Of a stretch of 64,000 nt of DNA, positions 45,196-57,596 are shown one piece after another. How positions within the stretch are numbered: position 1 is the first letter of the stretch; every line of letters begins with the position of its first letter. A program made the position numbers and the translations under genes. Source of the DNA: DATCYZ01 sp036526195. GTDB lineage: Bacteria; Pseudomonadota; Gammaproteobacteria; Burkholderiales; SG8-39. Location: NCBI GenBank assembly GCA_036526195.1, contig DATCYZ010000067.1, positions 35,252 to 99,251 on the forward strand, in the 5' to 3' direction. Below the pieces are notes generated by a model that was not told the DNA's origin, did no database searches, and was given only the letters and a program-made list of their open reading frames with translations.

Positions 45196-46286
45196 TGCTG
45201 CTCGAGTTCGCGCAATGGCTGGCCCGCGACGTGCGGCTGTTCAACGTCTTCAGCTACATCACCCTGCGCGCGGTGCTGGCCTGCCTGACGGCGCTCGCGA
45301 TCTCGCTCATCCTGGGGCCGCTGGTGATCCGCAAGCTCGCCGCCTACAAGATCGGCCAGGCGGTGCGCAGCGACGGACCGCAGACGCACCTGAGCAAGGC
45401 CGGCACGCCGACCATGGGCGGCGCGCTGATCCTGCTGTCGATCGGCATCACCACGCTGCTCTGGGGCGACCTCTCGAACCGCTTCCTGTGGGTGGTGCTC
45501 GGCGTCACGATCGCGTTCGGCACCATCGGCTGGATCGACGACTACCGCAAGGTCGTGCACCGCAACCCGAAGGGACTGTCGGCGCGCGCCAAGTTCTTCT
45601 GGCAGTCGGTGGTCGGCCTGGCGGCAGCGCTCTACCTGGCGCTGCTTGCGCAGTCCACGCCCGCGCTGTCGCAGTTGATCGTGCCCTTCTTCAAGAACAT
45701 CGCGTATCCGCTGGGCATCTTCGGGTTCATCGTGCTCACGTACTTCGTCATCGTCGGCACGTCGAACGCCGTCAACCTCACCGACGGACTCGACGGCCTG
45801 GCGATCATGCCCACCGTGATGGTTGGCGCGGCGCTCGGCATCTTCGCCTACGTCGCCGGGCACGCCGGGTTCTCGAAGTACCTCGGCCTGCCCTACATTC
45901 CCGGAGCGGGCGAGTTGACCGTCTTCGCCGGCGCGCTCGCCGGCGCGGGCCTCGGTTTCCTGTGGTTCAACGCCTATCCCGCGGAAGTCTTCATGGGCGA
46001 CGTGGGCGCGCTTGCCCTGGGCGCGGCGCTCGGCACGATGGCGGTGATCGTCCGCCAGGAGATCGTCCTCTTCATCATGGGGGGCGTATTCGTCGCCGAG
46101 ACGCTCTCGGTGATGATCCAGGTCATCTACTTCCGCCTGAGCGGCGGCAAGCGCATCTTCCGCATGGCGCCGCTGCACCACCACTACGAACTCGAGGGGT
46201 GGAAGGAATCCCAGGTCGTGGTGCGCTTCTGGATCATCACGATGATGCTGGTGCTCTTCGGCCTCTCGACGCTGAAGCTGCGCTAG
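45195..46286 (+). CDS. mraY: Phospho-MurNAc-pentapeptide transferase MraY
   Basis: Inner-membrane enzyme of 363 residues, about ten helices, that makes lipid I from undecaprenyl phosphate. [20 protein letters not shown] is the first signature. The Asp-rich active site shows in [20 protein letters not shown] and [13 protein letters not shown]. The third is [15 protein letters not shown], and [20 protein letters not shown] gives the His cluster. ATG 45195 overlaps the murF stop by one base. Confidence 0.97.
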   Translation: MLLEFAQWLARDVRLFNVFSYITLRAVLACLTALAISLILGPLVIRKLAAYKIGQAVRSDGPQTHLSKAGTPTMGGALILLSIGITTLLWGDLSNRFLWVVLGVTIAFGTIGWIDDYRKVVHRNPKGLSARAKFFWQSVVGLAAALYLALLAQSTPALSQLIVPFFKNIAYPLGIFGFIVLTYFVIVGTSNAVNLTDGLDGLAIMPTVMVGAALGIFAYVAGHAGFSKYLGLPYIPGAGELTVFAGALAGAGLGFLWFNAYPAEVFMGDVGALALGAALGTMAVIVRQEIVLFIMGGVFVAETLSVMIQVIYFRLSGGKRIFRMAPLHHHYELEGWKESQVVVRFWIITMMLVLFGLSTLKLR

Positions 46287-46288
46287 CC

Positions 46289-47737
46289 ATGAACATGCGC
46301 GAAGCCGCCTTCACCCTTCTCGCCCGCCCCGCCCCGATGCGGCTCGCGGGGCTGCAGGTGCTGGTCCTCGGCCTGGGCGACACCGGCCTGTCCGTCGCGC
46401 AGTGGGTCCGGCGGCAGGGCGGGCAGGTGCGGGTTGCCGACACCCGCGCCGCGCCGCCGCGCGCGAACGACCTCGTCGGCGCGGCGCTGCACGCCGGTCC
46501 CTTCGACGCTGCGTTGCTCGAGGGCATCGACCTGCTGTGCATCAGTCCGGGACTTGCGCTCGAACAGCCGCTGGTCGACGCGGCGCGCAGCCGCGGGATT
46601 CCGGTGCTGGGCGACATCGAGCTTTTTGCCTGGCATCTGCGGGGCACGGCCCCGGGGGCGTCCGCCGAGGCGACGCGTTGCATCGCCATCACGGGAACGA
46701 ACGGCAAGACCACGGTCAGCGCGCTCACCGGCCACCTGTTGCGCGCCGCAGGCCTCGATTGCGAAGTGGCCGGGAACATCGGGCCGGCGGCGCTCGCCGC
46801 GCTCGCCGCGCGCGAGGCGGCAGGGCGGATGCCGCAGGCCTGGGTCCTGGAACTCTCGAGCTACCAGCTGGAAACGACCTGGTCGCTTGCGCCGGACGCC
46901 GCGGTGCTGCTCAACGTGAGCGACGACCACCTCGACCGCTATCCGGGCATCGCCGCCTATGCGGCCGCCAAGGCGCGCATCTATGCCGGGGCGGGCATGC
47001 GCGTGTTCAATCGCGCAGACGCCCGCAGTCGCGCCGCCGCGGCCGGTGCGGGTCGCGCGCTCAGCTTCGGCCTGGATGTGCCGCCGGGCGCGGCCGACTT
47101 CGGCGTGCGCATGCGCGATGGCACGGCCTGGCTGGCCGAGGGCGAAACGACATTCCTGCGCGCGGATGCCCTGCGCATCCATGGCGGCCACAACCTTGCC
47201 AATGCGCTCGCGGCCGCGGCGCTGGCGCGCCGCTGCGGGGCCGGGCTGCCGGCGATCGCCGAAGGCTTGCGCAGCTTCGAAGGCTTGCCGCACCGGCTGC
47301 AGCGCGTCTCGCTGCGTGCCGGCGTGGCCTGGTACGACGATTCGAAGGGCACCAACGTCGGCGCGACCATCGCTGCGCTCGAAGGCCTGCGCCGGCCCGG
47401 GATCGGCGTCGCGGTGCCCGGGCACCTGATTCTGATCGCGGGCGGCGACGGCAAGGGGCAGGACTTCGCCCCGCTGGCGGCTGCCGCGGCGCGCCATGCG
47501 GACCACGTGCTGCTGGTCGGGCGCGACGCCCCGAGAATCGAGGCCGCGCTCGGATCGTTCGTCACCAGCGAGCATTGCGCGTCGCTCGAAACGGCGGTTG
47601 CGATCGCGGCCCGGCGCGCCGTGCCAGGCGATGCCGTGCTGCTGTCCCCGGCCTGTGCGAGCTTCGACATGTTTCGCGACTATCGCCATCGCGGTCAGGT
47701 GTTTGCACAGGCCGTGCATGCGCTCGGAGCGGCCTGA
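46289..47737 (+). CDS. murD: UDP-MurNAc-L-Ala:D-Glu ligase MurD
   Basis: Mur ligase of 482 residues adding D-glutamate as the second stem residue. The N-terminal domain has [20 protein letters not shown], and CISPGL is the Ser/Pro-Gly turn that contacts UDP. The ATP loop is [16 protein letters not shown] (about 132-147). [20 protein letters not shown] and [19 protein letters not shown] follow. It begins two bases after mraY and overlaps ftsW by one base. Slightly longer than the 438 of E. coli because of inserts near residues 60-100 and 260-300. Confidence 0.96.
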   Translation: MNMREAAFTLLARPAPMRLAGLQVLVLGLGDTGLSVAQWVRRQGGQVRVADTRAAPPRANDLVGAALHAGPFDAALLEGIDLLCISPGLALEQPLVDAARSRGIPVLGDIELFAWHLRGTAPGASAEATRCIAITGTNGKTTVSALTGHLLRAAGLDCEVAGNIGPAALAALAAREAAGRMPQAWVLELSSYQLETTWSLAPDAAVLLNVSDDHLDRYPGIAAYAAAKARIYAGAGMRVFNRADARSRAAAAGAGRALSFGLDVPPGAADFGVRMRDGTAWLAEGETTFLRADALRIHGGHNLANALAAAALARRCGAGLPAIAEGLRSFEGLPHRLQRVSLRAGVAWYDDSKGTNVGATIAALEGLRRPGIGVAVPGHLILIAGGDGKGQDFAPLAAAAARHADHVLLVGRDAPRIEAALGSFVTSEHCASLETAVAIAARRAVPGDAVLLSPACASFDMFRDYRHRGQVFAQAVHALGAA

Positions 47738-48897
47738 TGGCGAGCTACGTCTTCGCGCAGAACGTGCCGGACGCCGAGTACGATCGCTCGCTCGCCTGGG
47801 CGGCGCTGCTGCTGTGCGCCGGGGGCCTGGTGATGGTGTATTCGGCCTCTGTCGCCACGGCCGAGGCGAGCCGGTTCGCGGGCCACAATCCCGCGTACTT
47901 CCTGGTGCGCCACGGCATCTTCCTGTCCGTCGCGCTGGCGCTCGCCATCGCGGTGTTCCTGGTGCCGATGCGCCTCTGGCAGCGGCTCGCGCCCTGGCTC
48001 TTCGTGGCCGGCATCGTGCTGCTCACGCTGGTGCTCATGCCCAACGTGGGGCGCGAGGTGAACGGCGCGCGCCGCTGGCTCGACCTGCGTTTCGCGACGG
48101 TGCAGCCCTCCGAACTGGTCAAGGTCGCGGTCGTCCTCTACACCGCGGATTACACGGTGCGCAAGCACGCGGTGCTGCGCAGCTTCCGGCGCGGCCTGCT
48201 GCCGATGCTGGCCGTGATGATGGTCGTGTCCTGGCTGCTGCTGCGCGAGCCGGATTTCGGCGCCTTCGTGGTGATCGCGGTCACCGCCTTCGGCATGCTG
48301 TTCCTCGGCGGCATGAACGGGCGGCATTTCAGCCTGCTGCTGGCGATGCTTGCCATCGGCTTCGCCCTGCTGGTGCTGACCTCCGAATACCGCATGCAGC
48401 GCATCTTCGGCTTCATGGATCCCTGGGCGGATCCGTTCGGCCGCGGCTACCAGCTTTCGCATGCGCTGATTGCCTTCGGGCGCGGCGAGTGGTTCGGGGT
48501 GGGCCTGGGCGGCAGCGTGGAGAAGCTCTTCTACCTGCCCGAGGCGCATACCGATTTCCTGCTCGCGGTGATCGCGGAGGAACTCGGCTTCGTCGGCGTC
48601 GCGGTGGTGGTCGGCCTGTTCGCCTGGGTGGTGCTGCGCGCCTTCGCCATCGGCCGCCAGGCGGCCCTGCGGGAGCGGCACTTCTCGGCGCTGGTTGCGC
48701 AAGGGCTGGGGATCTGGATCGGCTTCCAGGCCCTGATCAACATGGGCGTGAACATGGGCCTGCTGCCGACCAAGGGCTTGACGCTGCCGCTCATGAGCTT
48801 CGGCGGCACCGGGCTGGTCTGCAACGCCGTCGCGCTCGCGATGCTGCTGCGCATCGACTGGGAAAACCGACAATTGATGCGGGGCCTGCCGGCATGA
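47737..48897 (+). CDS. ftsW: Septal peptidoglycan polymerase FtsW
   Basis: SEDS-family membrane glycosyltransferase of 386 residues that works with FtsI at the septum. About ten helices are seen, beginning near residue 20. [20 protein letters not shown] and the late [20 protein letters not shown] are the family signatures, and [19 protein letters not shown] forms the loop with the catalytic acidic residues. [19 protein letters not shown] at the start is cytosolic. It overlaps murD by one base and murG by four. Confidence 0.96.
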   Translation: MASYVFAQNVPDAEYDRSLAWAALLLCAGGLVMVYSASVATAEASRFAGHNPAYFLVRHGIFLSVALALAIAVFLVPMRLWQRLAPWLFVAGIVLLTLVLMPNVGREVNGARRWLDLRFATVQPSELVKVAVVLYTADYTVRKHAVLRSFRRGLLPMLAVMMVVSWLLLREPDFGAFVVIAVTAFGMLFLGGMNGRHFSLLLAMLAIGFALLVLTSEYRMQRIFGFMDPWADPFGRGYQLSHALIAFGRGEWFGVGLGGSVEKLFYLPEAHTDFLLAVIAEELGFVGVAVVVGLFAWVVLRAFAIGRQAALRERHFSALVAQGLGIWIGFQALINMGVNMGLLPTKGLTLPLMSFGGTGLVCNAVALAMLLRIDWENRQLMRGLPA

Positions 48898-49955
48898 GGT
48901 GCACGGTCCTCATCATGGCGGGCGGCACCGGCGGGCACATCTTTCCGGGCCTGGCGGTCGCGGAGGCGCTGCGCGCCGCCGGCTGCGAGGTGGTCTGGCT
49001 GGGCGCCCGTGGCGGCATGGAAGAGCGCCTGGTGCCGCCGCACGGCATTCGCGCGGCCTGGATTCGGGCGCGGGCGCTGCGCGGGCGTCGCCTGCTCGGC
49101 CAGCTGCTTTTCCCCTTCGGGCTGCTGGTCGCGTTCTGGCAGAGCGCGCGCGCCATCTTCGCGCTGCGACCCGATGTGGTGCTCGGCCTCGGCGGCTACG
49201 TGGCGTTCCCCGGCGGCATGATGGCCTCGCTGCTGGCGCGGCCGCTGGCGGTGCACGAGCAGAATGCGGTGCCCGGGCTGGCGAACCGCGTGCTGTCTGC
49301 GCTCGCGGACCGCGTCATGGTCGGGTTCCCGGGCGCGCTCAAAAACGGAGAATGGACCGGCAACCCGGTGCGCGATGCGATCGTCGCGCTGCCCGCGCCG
49401 GAGACCCGCTTCGTCGCGCGCAGCGGCCCGCTTCGCGTGCTGGTGCTGGGTGGCAGCCTCGGCGCGCAGGCGCTCAACGAAACCCTGCCCCGGGCGCTCG
49501 CGCTGATCCCGCCGGTGCGCCGGCCGGGCGTCGTGCACCAGTCCGGCGAGCGGCACCTCGAGGCGCTGCGCGAGGCCTACGCCGCGGCCGGCGTCGAGGG
49601 CGAACTGGTGGCCTTCATCGAGGACATGGCGCACCGCTACGCGGAGGCCGATCTCGTGATCTGCCGCGCCGGCGCGCTGACGGTGGCCGAGCTTGCCGCC
49701 GCCGGGGTGGCGGCGGTGCTGGTGCCCTACCCGCATGCGGTGGACGACCATCAGACCGCGAACGCGCGCTTTCTCGTCGAGCAGGATGCCGCGGTGCTGA
49801 TCGCGCAGGGCGAGTTCACGCCGCAGCGGCTCGCCGGGGTGATCGAGGGATTCGACCGGCCGCGGCTTCTCGGTATGGCGCAGCGCGCGCGCGCCCTCGG
49901 CAAGCCGGGCGCGGCCGCGACGGTCGCGGCACGCTGCATGGAGCTCGCCGCATGA
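48894..49955 (+). CDS. murG: UDP-GlcNAc:lipid I GlcNAc transferase MurG
   Basis: Peripheral membrane GT28 enzyme of 353 residues that makes lipid [22 protein letters not shown] starts with the G-loop. [14 protein letters not shown] is the second glycine loop; [14 protein letters not shown] and [16 protein letters not shown] follow. [20 protein letters not shown] near the C-terminus binds UDP-GlcNAc. It overlaps ftsW and murC by four bases each. Confidence 0.97.
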   Translation: MRCTVLIMAGGTGGHIFPGLAVAEALRAAGCEVVWLGARGGMEERLVPPHGIRAAWIRARALRGRRLLGQLLFPFGLLVAFWQSARAIFALRPDVVLGLGGYVAFPGGMMASLLARPLAVHEQNAVPGLANRVLSALADRVMVGFPGALKNGEWTGNPVRDAIVALPAPETRFVARSGPLRVLVLGGSLGAQALNETLPRALALIPPVRRPGVVHQSGERHLEALREAYAAAGVEGELVAFIEDMAHRYAEADLVICRAGALTVAELAAAGVAAVLVPYPHAVDDHQTANARFLVEQDAAVLIAQGEFTPQRLAGVIEGFDRPRLLGMAQRARALGKPGAAATVAARCMELAA

Positions 49956-51358
49956 AGCACAAGGTGCGACGCATCCATTTCGTCGGCATCGGCGGCGCCG
50001 GGATGAGCGGCATCGCCGAGGTGCTGCTCAACCTCGGCTACGAAGTCAGCGGCTCCGACCTGAGCGCGAATGCGGCGACCCGGCGCCTGGCGGGGCTCGG
50101 GGCGCGCATTGCGACGAGCCATGATGCGGCGCATGTCGGCGCCGCCGATGCGGTGGTGGTGTCGACCGCGGTGCGCGCCGACAACCCGGAAGTCACCGCG
50201 GCGCGCGCGCGCCGGATCCCGGTGGTGCCGCGCGCGCTCATGCTGGCCGAGCTGATGCGCCTCAAGAGCGGCATCGCGATCGCGGGAACGCACGGCAAGA
50301 CCACGACGACGAGCCTGGTGGCGAGCGTCCTCGCGGAAGGCGGGCTGGATCCCACGTTCGTGATCGGCGGCCGGCTCGAGGCGGCGGGCTCGAACGCGCG
50401 CCTCGGCAGCGGCGATTTCATCGTCGTCGAGGCGGACGAGTCCGACGCGTCCTTCCTGCACCTGCAGCCGGTGATCGCGGTGGTGACGAACATCGACGCG
50501 GACCACATGGACACCTACCAGCATGATTTCGCGCGCCTGAAGCAGGCCTTCGTCAGCTTCCTGCAGAACCTGCCGTTCTACGGCAGTGCGGTGCTGTGCG
50601 CGGACGACGCCCATGTGCGCGAGATCCTGCCGTTCGTGTCCAAGCCGGTGCTGACCTACGGCTTTGCCGCGGACGCGATGGTGCGCGCCGAACGGGTCGA
50701 ACATGCAGGCGGCGCGATGCGCTTCACGGCCGTTCGCGAACGCCTTGCATCGATCGAGGTCACGCTCAACCTGCCGGGCCGGCACAACGTCCAGAACGCG
50801 CTTGCGGCGATTGCCGTGGCGACCGAACTCGGCGTGCCGGATGCCGCCATTCTCAAGGCCCTGGCGACCTTCGAGGGCGTCAGTCGGCGCTTCGAGCGGG
50901 TCGGCGAGATCGCGCTTGCGGCGCCCGAGGCCGGTGGCAGCGGCGGGCACGCGACCCTGGTCGACGACTACGGCCATCACCCTGCGGAGATGGCGGCGAC
51001 GCTCGAGGCGGCGCGTGGCGCGTTTCCGGAGCGGCGCCTGGTCCTCGCGTTCCAGCCCCACCGGTTCACGCGCACGCGCGACCTGTTCGAGGACTTCGTC
51101 CGGGTGCTCTCCGGGGCGGACGCGGTGATCCTGACCGAGGTCTATCCGGCGGGCGAAGCGCCGATTGTCGCGGCCGACGGACGCTCGCTGGCGCGCGCGC
51201 TGCGCGTGGCCGGGCAGGTCGAGCCGGTCTTCATCGAGTACATCGCGGACCTGCCGGAGGCCATCCGTCGCGTGGCCCGCGACGGGGACGTCGTGTTGAC
51301 GATGGGCGCAGGCTCGATCGGCGGCGTGCCGGCACAGCTTGCGCAGGGGACGACATGA
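49952..51358 (+). CDS. murC: UDP-MurNAc:L-alanine ligase MurC
   Basis: First Mur ligase, 468 residues. [20 protein letters not shown] is the Rossmann start. [20 protein letters not shown] is the ATP loop (about 111-130), then [14 protein letters not shown] and [40 protein letters not shown] and [12 protein letters not shown] are later blocks. Overlaps murG by four bases. MurB begins 13 bases after its stop, though a longer murB frame could overlap it. Confidence 0.97.
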   Translation: MKHKVRRIHFVGIGGAGMSGIAEVLLNLGYEVSGSDLSANAATRRLAGLGARIATSHDAAHVGAADAVVVSTAVRADNPEVTAARARRIPVVPRALMLAELMRLKSGIAIAGTHGKTTTTSLVASVLAEGGLDPTFVIGGRLEAAGSNARLGSGDFIVVEADESDASFLHLQPVIAVVTNIDADHMDTYQHDFARLKQAFVSFLQNLPFYGSAVLCADDAHVREILPFVSKPVLTYGFAADAMVRAERVEHAGGAMRFTAVRERLASIEVTLNLPGRHNVQNALAAIAVATELGVPDAAILKALATFEGVSRRFERVGEIALAAPEAGGSGGHATLVDDYGHHPAEMAATLEAARGAFPERRLVLAFQPHRFTRTRDLFEDFVRVLSGADAVILTEVYPAGEAPIVAADGRSLARALRVAGQVEPVFIEYIADLPEAIRRVARDGDVVLTMGAGSIGGVPAQLAQGTT

Positions 51359-51371
51359 AGCGGCGGCGTCG

Positions 51372-53206
<1,835 letters not shown>

Positions 53207-53216
53207 ACGCGACACG

Positions 53217-53963
53217 ATGTGGAACAACCCCAGACTGCTGAACGCCGCCGCCGGATTCCTGACGGCCTTGGCGCTGCTGGCGCTGCTCGCCGGCGCGCTG
53301 CACTGGCTCGCACGCTCCGCGCTCTTCCCTTTGCGCGAGATCGCCGTGCACGGCGCGCTGCTGCATGCCGACCCCGCGGAACTGCGCGCCGCAACGCTGG
53401 CGCGCGTGCGCGGGAACTTCCTCACGGTCGATCTGGCGAGCGTGCGCGCGTCGCTGGAAACGCAGCCATGGGTGCGACGGGTCACGGTGCGTCGCGTCTG
53501 GCCCGACCGGCTGGAGGTGCGCATCGAGGAGCACGTCGCGCTCGCGCGCTGGGGCGATGACGCCCTGGTGAACATCCATGGCGAGCGCTTTTCGGGAGAC
53601 CTGGATGCCAGGCTGCCGGTGTTCGCCGGGCCGGCGGGCACCGAGGGCGAGCTCGCGCGCCGATACCGTGCGTTCGGCAAGGTGCTCGCACCCCTCGGGG
53701 CCGGCCTGAACCGCGTCGTCCTGACACCGCGCCACGCGTGGCGGCTGGAACTCGACAGCGGACTCGGCATCGTCCTCGGTCGCGATGTGCCAGGGCATTC
53801 GGCGGAGGCGCGCCTCGCGCGTTTCGTGGCGCTCTATCCGGAGACGCTCGGCAAGCTCTCGCGCCGCCCCCTCTCCGTGGACCTGCGCTACCCGAACGGC
53901 TTTGCGCTGCAGGTCCCGGGTCTGGATCAGGACACGCCGGTTCGCGGCACCGGGAAGGGTTGA
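53217..53963 (+). CDS. ftsQ: Cell division protein FtsQ
   Basis: Bitopic membrane protein of 248 residues. The helix covers about residues 10-33. The periplasmic POTRA domain comes next: FPLREIAVHGALLHADPAEL and TVDLASVRASLETQPWVRRV, followed by WPDRLEVRIEEHVALARWGD. The beta domain after it contacts FtsB/FtsL. It is short compared with E. coli FtsQ (276), the cytosolic head being only about 9 residues. It is followed by ftsA after three bases. Confidence 0.95.
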   Translation: MWNNPRLLNAAAGFLTALALLALLAGALHWLARSALFPLREIAVHGALLHADPAELRAATLARVRGNFLTVDLASVRASLETQPWVRRVTVRRVWPDRLEVRIEEHVALARWGDDALVNIHGERFSGDLDARLPVFAGPAGTEGELARRYRAFGKVLAPLGAGLNRVVLTPRHAWRLELDSGLGIVLGRDVPGHSAEARLARFVALYPETLGKLSRRPLSVDLRYPNGFALQVPGLDQDTPVRGTGKG

Positions 53964-53966
53964 GCC

Positions 53967-55196
53967 ATGGCCAGAGACTCCAAGAACCTCATCGTCGGCC
54001 TGGACATCGGCACCTCGAAAGTGGTCGCCCTCGTGGCGGAACTGCGGGCCGATGGCGCGCTCGAGATCCTCGGCATGGGCGGGCATGAATCGAAGGGCCT
54101 GAAGAAGGGCGTGGTGGTGAACATCGAGGCCACGGTGAACGCCGTGCAGCGCGCGCTGGAGGAGGCCGAGCTGATGGCCGACTGCAAGATCGCCTCGGCC
54201 TTCACCGGCATCGCCGGCAGCCATATCAAGAGCTTCAACTCCACCGGCATGGTGGCGATCAAGGACCGCGAGGTGGGTGCGCTCGACGTCGAGCGCGCGA
54301 TCGAGACGGCCAAGGCGGTGAACATTCCCACCGACCAGCAGATCCTGCACGTGCTGCGCCAGGAATTCATCATCGACGGCCAGGAGGACGTGCGTGAGCC
54401 GATCGGCATGTCCGGCGTGCGGCTGGAAGTGAAGGTGCACATCGTCACTGGCGCGGTGTCGGCGGCGCAGAACATCGTCAAGTGCGTGCGCCGCTGCGGA
54501 CTTGAAGTGAACGACCTCATCCTGCAGCCGCTCGCCTCGTCGCGGGCGGTGCTCTCGGAGGACGAGACCGACCTCGGCGTGTGCCTGGTGGACGTCGGCG
54601 GCGGCACCAGCGACATCGCCGTATTCACGCACGGCGCCATCCGCCACACGGCGGTGATCCCGATCGCCGGCGACCAGATCACCAACGACATCGCCATGGC
54701 GCTGCGCACGCCGACCGCGGAGGCCGAGGTGATCAAGGTGCGCCACGGCGTGGCCCTGCGGCAGCTCGCCGACCCGAACGAGATGATCGAAGTGCCCGGC
54801 ATCGGCGACCGGGGCCCCCGCGTCATGTCGCGCCAGACGCTCGCCGAGGTGATCGAGCCGCGCGTCGAGGAGCTGTTTTCGCTGGTGCAGCAGGTGCTGC
54901 GCGAATCCGGTTTCGAGGAGCTGCTCTCCTCCGGCGTGGTGCTGACCGGCGGCAGCTCCGTCATGCGCGGCATGGTCGAGCTGGGCGAGGAGATCTTCCA
55001 CATGCCGGTGCGCGTGGGCGTGCCGCGCTACGCGGGCGGGCTCGCCGACGTGGTGCGCAGCCCGCGCTACGCCACGGCGGTGGGACTGCTGATGGAGGGC
55101 GTGCAGCAGGTGCGGCAGGGACAGCTGTCGCGCCACGACGGATCGATGCGTGCCGTGCTTTCGCGCATGCGCGAGTGGTTTCAGAGGAATTTCTGA
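53967..55196 (+). CDS. ftsA: Cell division protein FtsA
   Basis: Actin-like membrane tether for FtsZ, 409 residues. LIVGLDIGTSKVVALVAELR is the phosphate-1 loop. The 1C domain (about 85-165) is present. VCLVDVGGGTSDIAVFTHGA is phosphate 2 and GVVLTGGSSVMRGMVELGEE the adenosine motif. The C-terminal amphipathic helix that binds the membrane is seen in the final SRMREWFQRNF. The start has no overlap, lying three bases after ftsQ. ftsZ follows after 30 bases. Confidence 0.97.
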   Translation: MARDSKNLIVGLDIGTSKVVALVAELRADGALEILGMGGHESKGLKKGVVVNIEATVNAVQRALEEAELMADCKIASAFTGIAGSHIKSFNSTGMVAIKDREVGALDVERAIETAKAVNIPTDQQILHVLRQEFIIDGQEDVREPIGMSGVRLEVKVHIVTGAVSAAQNIVKCVRRCGLEVNDLILQPLASSRAVLSEDETDLGVCLVDVGGGTSDIAVFTHGAIRHTAVIPIAGDQITNDIAMALRTPTAEAEVIKVRHGVALRQLADPNEMIEVPGIGDRGPRVMSRQTLAEVIEPRVEELFSLVQQVLRESGFEELLSSGVVLTGGSSVMRGMVELGEEIFHMPVRVGVPRYAGGLADVVRSPRYATAVGLLMEGVQQVRQGQLSRHDGSMRAVLSRMREWFQRNF

Positions 55197-55226
55197 CGTT
55201 GGTTCAACTGGCAAGGAGGAAAACGC

Positions 55227-56393
55227 ATGTTTGAGATCGTGGACAGTCAAGCGGCAGGGCCGGTCATCAAGGTGATCGGGGTCGGTGGCGCCGGCGGCAA
55301 CGCCGTCAATCACATGATCGAGCAGGGCGTCGAAGGCGTGGAGTTCATCGCCGTCAACACCGACGCGCAGGTGCTTTCGCGCAACCGCTCGCGCAACCAG
55401 ATCCAGCTCGGCTCCAGCGGGCTCGGGGCGGGCGCCAAGCCCGAGCAGGCGCGCGCGGTGGCGATGGCCGAGCGCGACCGCATCGAGGAGGCGGTCTCGG
55501 GCGCGCACATGGTGTTCATCACCGCCGGCATGGGCGGGGGCACCGGCACCGGCGCCGGCCCGGTGATCGCGGAGGTGGCGCGTTCGCTCGGCATCCTCAC
55601 CGTGGCGGTGGTGACCAAGCCGTTCTCGTTCGAGGGCTCGAAGCGCACGAAGATCGCCGAGCAGGGACTCGCGGAGCTTGCGCCGCACGTGGATTCGCTC
55701 ATCGTGATCCTCAACGACAAGCTCGAGGAGGTGCTGGGCGAGGACGTGACGCAGGAGGAAGCGTTCCGCGCCGCCGACAACGTGCTGAACGACGCGGTCG
55801 CAGGTATCGCCGAGATCATCAATCAGCCGGGACTGGTGAATGTCGACTTCCAGGACGTGCGCACCGTCATGTCCGAGCAGGGCATGGCGATGATGGGCTC
55901 GGCCGTCGCTGCCGGCGTGGACCGCGCGCGCATCGCCGCCGAGCAGGCGGTCGCCTGCCCGCTGCTCGAAGGCGTGAACCTCGCCGGGGCGCGCGGCGTG
56001 CTGGTCAACATCAGCGCCTCGCGCACGAGCCTCAAGCTGCGCGAAACCAAGGAGGTGATGAACACCATCCGCGCATTCGCGGCGGAGGATGCCACCATCA
56101 TCTACGGCGGCGTGTACGACGACGGCCTTACCGACAACCTGCGCGTGACGGTCGTGGCGACCGGGCTGGGCGCACCGCTGATGGCGCGCCAAGGCAAGCC
56201 CCAGCTCGTGGTATCGCAGAAGACCGGCACCGACGACCAGCCGATGACCGGCCAGGGCGCCGTCGACTACCAGCAACTCGACTCGGTGCCCGCGGTGATC
56301 CGGCGCAACCGGGCCTCGACGGTCGAGGCGCTGCAGCAAAGCGGGGTCGACAAGTACGACATTCCGGCCTTTCTGCGCAAGCAGGCGGACTAG
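55227..56393 (+). CDS. ftsZ: Cell division GTPase FtsZ
   Basis: Tubulin-like GTPase of 388 residues that forms the Z-ring. AVNTDAQVLSRNR and the tubulin signature GGGTGTG at residues 103-109 are clear, with the catalytic NxxDxxD region in NDAVAGIAEIINQPGLVNVD. A short variable linker (about 320-370) leads to the conserved tail peptide DIPAFLRKQ, which binds FtsA and other partners. AAGGAGG stands six to seven bases before the ATG, the strongest ribosome binding site of the cluster, which fits the high level needed for FtsZ. A GC hairpin follows its stop. Confidence 0.98.
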   Translation: MFEIVDSQAAGPVIKVIGVGGAGGNAVNHMIEQGVEGVEFIAVNTDAQVLSRNRSRNQIQLGSSGLGAGAKPEQARAVAMAERDRIEEAVSGAHMVFITAGMGGGTGTGAGPVIAEVARSLGILTVAVVTKPFSFEGSKRTKIAEQGLAELAPHVDSLIVILNDKLEEVLGEDVTQEEAFRAADNVLNDAVAGIAEIINQPGLVNVDFQDVRTVMSEQGMAMMGSAVAAGVDRARIAAEQAVACPLLEGVNLAGARGVLVNISASRTSLKLRETKEVMNTIRAFAAEDATIIYGGVYDDGLTDNLRVTVVATGLGAPLMARQGKPQLVVSQKTGTDDQPMTGQGAVDYQQLDSVPAVIRRNRASTVEALQQSGVDKYDIPAFLRKQAD

Positions 56394-56410
56394 GATCCGC
56401 GCGGGCTCGG

Positions 56411-56451
56411 GCGGGGCGCCTCTTTTCTCCTCCTAGCCGGAGGCGCTCCGC
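56411..56451 (+). terminator. Long GC hairpin between ftsZ and lpxC
   Basis: GCGGGGCGCCTC (56411-56422) pairs with GAGGCGCTCCGC (56440-56451) with one G-T wobble, giving a 12-bp stem and a 17-base loop. No T-run follows, so readthrough into lpxC is possible. It may set off the end of the dcw operon. Confidence 0.5.
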
Positions 56452-56461
56452 CGTGCTCGTC

Positions 56462-56470
56462 TGCTAGAAT
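56462..56470 (+). promoter_or_regulatory. Extended -10 promoter for lpxC
   Basis: TGCTAGAAT fits TGN-TATAAT with one change in the hexamer. Transcription would start near 56477, 19 bases before the lpxC ATG at 56496. No good -35 box is seen, as expected for an extended -10 promoter. Confidence 0.5.
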
Positions 56471-56495
56471 CCCAAGTTCGCTCAAGAAGTTAGGC

Positions 56496-57410
56496 ATGCT
56501 CAAGCAACGCACCCTAAAGTCCCTGATTCGCGCCAAGGGCGTCGGCCTGCACACCGGACAGAAGGTCAACATGACGCTGCGGCCGGCGCAGCCCGACACC
56601 GGCATTGTCTTTCGCCGCATCGATCTTGCTTCGCCCGTGGACATCCCGGCGCGCGCCGATCGCGTGGGCGAAACGCGGCTGTCGTCGTGCCTCGTGCACC
56701 AGGAGGTGAAGGTGTACACCGTCGAGCACCTGATGTCGGCGCTCGCCGGCCTGGGCGTGGACAACGCTTACGTGGACCTGGATGGTCCGGAAGTGCCGAT
56801 CATGGACGGCAGCGCAGCGCCGTTCGCGCTCCTGCTGCAACAGGCGGGCCTCGCCGAGCAGATGGCCCCCAAGCGCTTCCTGCGCGTGACGCGGGCCATC
56901 GAGGTGCGCGAGGGCGACAAATGGGCGCGCCTCGATCCCTACGAGGGACTGCGGCTCGCGTTCTCCATTGTTTTCAACCATCCGGTGATCGACAAGACCA
57001 GCCAGTCGGTGAGCGTCGACTTCGCCGAGACCTCGTACCTCAAGGAAATCGCGCGCGCGCGTACCTTCGGCTTCATGCACGACGTCGAGCGCCTGCGCGA
57101 GGATGGCCTCGCGCTCGGCGGCGGCCTGGACAACGCGCTGGTGCTGGACGAATACCGGGTGCTCAATGCCGAGGGCCTGCGCTTTGCCGACGAGTTCATC
57201 CGCCACAAGGTGCTCGATGCGCTCGGCGACCTGTACCTCCTCGGGCGGCCGTTGCTCGGCGCCTTCTCGGCGCATAAGTCCGGGCATGCGCTGAACAACC
57301 GGCTGCTGCGCGCGCTGGTCGACGACACCGGCGCCTGGGAGATGGCGAGCTTCGAGCATGCCGAGCAGGCGCCGGCCGGCGTGGCCGGCCTAGCTTGGTT
57401 GCCGGTCTAG
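56496..57410 (+). CDS. lpxC: UDP-3-O-acyl-GlcNAc deacetylase LpxC
   Basis: Zinc deacetylase of 304 residues, the committed step of lipid A synthesis. [20 protein letters not shown] begins the protein. Zinc ligand His78 lies in [20 protein letters not shown], and the second His and Asp lie in [17 protein letters not shown] (about 237-241). [13 protein letters not shown] and the catalytic His near [11 protein letters not shown] (about 263) are present. The gene follows ftsZ, as in many proteobacteria, but with its own promoter. The next ORF starts right after the stop. Confidence 0.98.
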   Translation: MLKQRTLKSLIRAKGVGLHTGQKVNMTLRPAQPDTGIVFRRIDLASPVDIPARADRVGETRLSSCLVHQEVKVYTVEHLMSALAGLGVDNAYVDLDGPEVPIMDGSAAPFALLLQQAGLAEQMAPKRFLRVTRAIEVREGDKWARLDPYEGLRLAFSIVFNHPVIDKTSQSVSVDFAETSYLKEIARARTFGFMHDVERLREDGLALGGGLDNALVLDEYRVLNAEGLRFADEFIRHKVLDALGDLYLLGRPLLGAFSAHKSGHALNNRLLRALVDDTGAWEMASFEHAEQAPAGVAGLAWLPV

Positions 57411-57596
57411 GTGCTGCTGGCGCGCGTCCTCGGGCTGCTGGTGGCGGCCGGACTTGGCGGCTGCGTGCTGATGTACCTCGCGACCGGCGAGCGCCGGTAC
57501 CTGCGCTACGCGTGGCTCATCTTCAAGTACGCGGTGTTCCTCGCTGCTTTCGTCCTCGTGCTGATCTTTGCGGAGCGCCTTGCGGGCGAGTTTTGA
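57411..57596 (+). CDS. Small two-helix membrane protein next to lpxC
   Basis: Protein of 61 residues, unrecognised. It begins with GTG directly after the lpxC stop and has two hydrophobic segments: residues about 2-24 (LARVLGLLVAAGLGGCVLMY) and about 36-55 (LIFKYAVFLAAFVLVLIFAE), with a basic loop ERRYLRYAW between them. This is the usual form of the short membrane protein seen beside lpxC in some betaproteobacteria. Its last 74 bases overlap the 3' end of dciA on the other strand, so one mRNA is antisense to the other there. Confidence 0.65.
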   Translation: MLLARVLGLLVAAGLGGCVLMYLATGERRYLRYAWLIFKYAVFLAAFVLVLIFAERLAGEF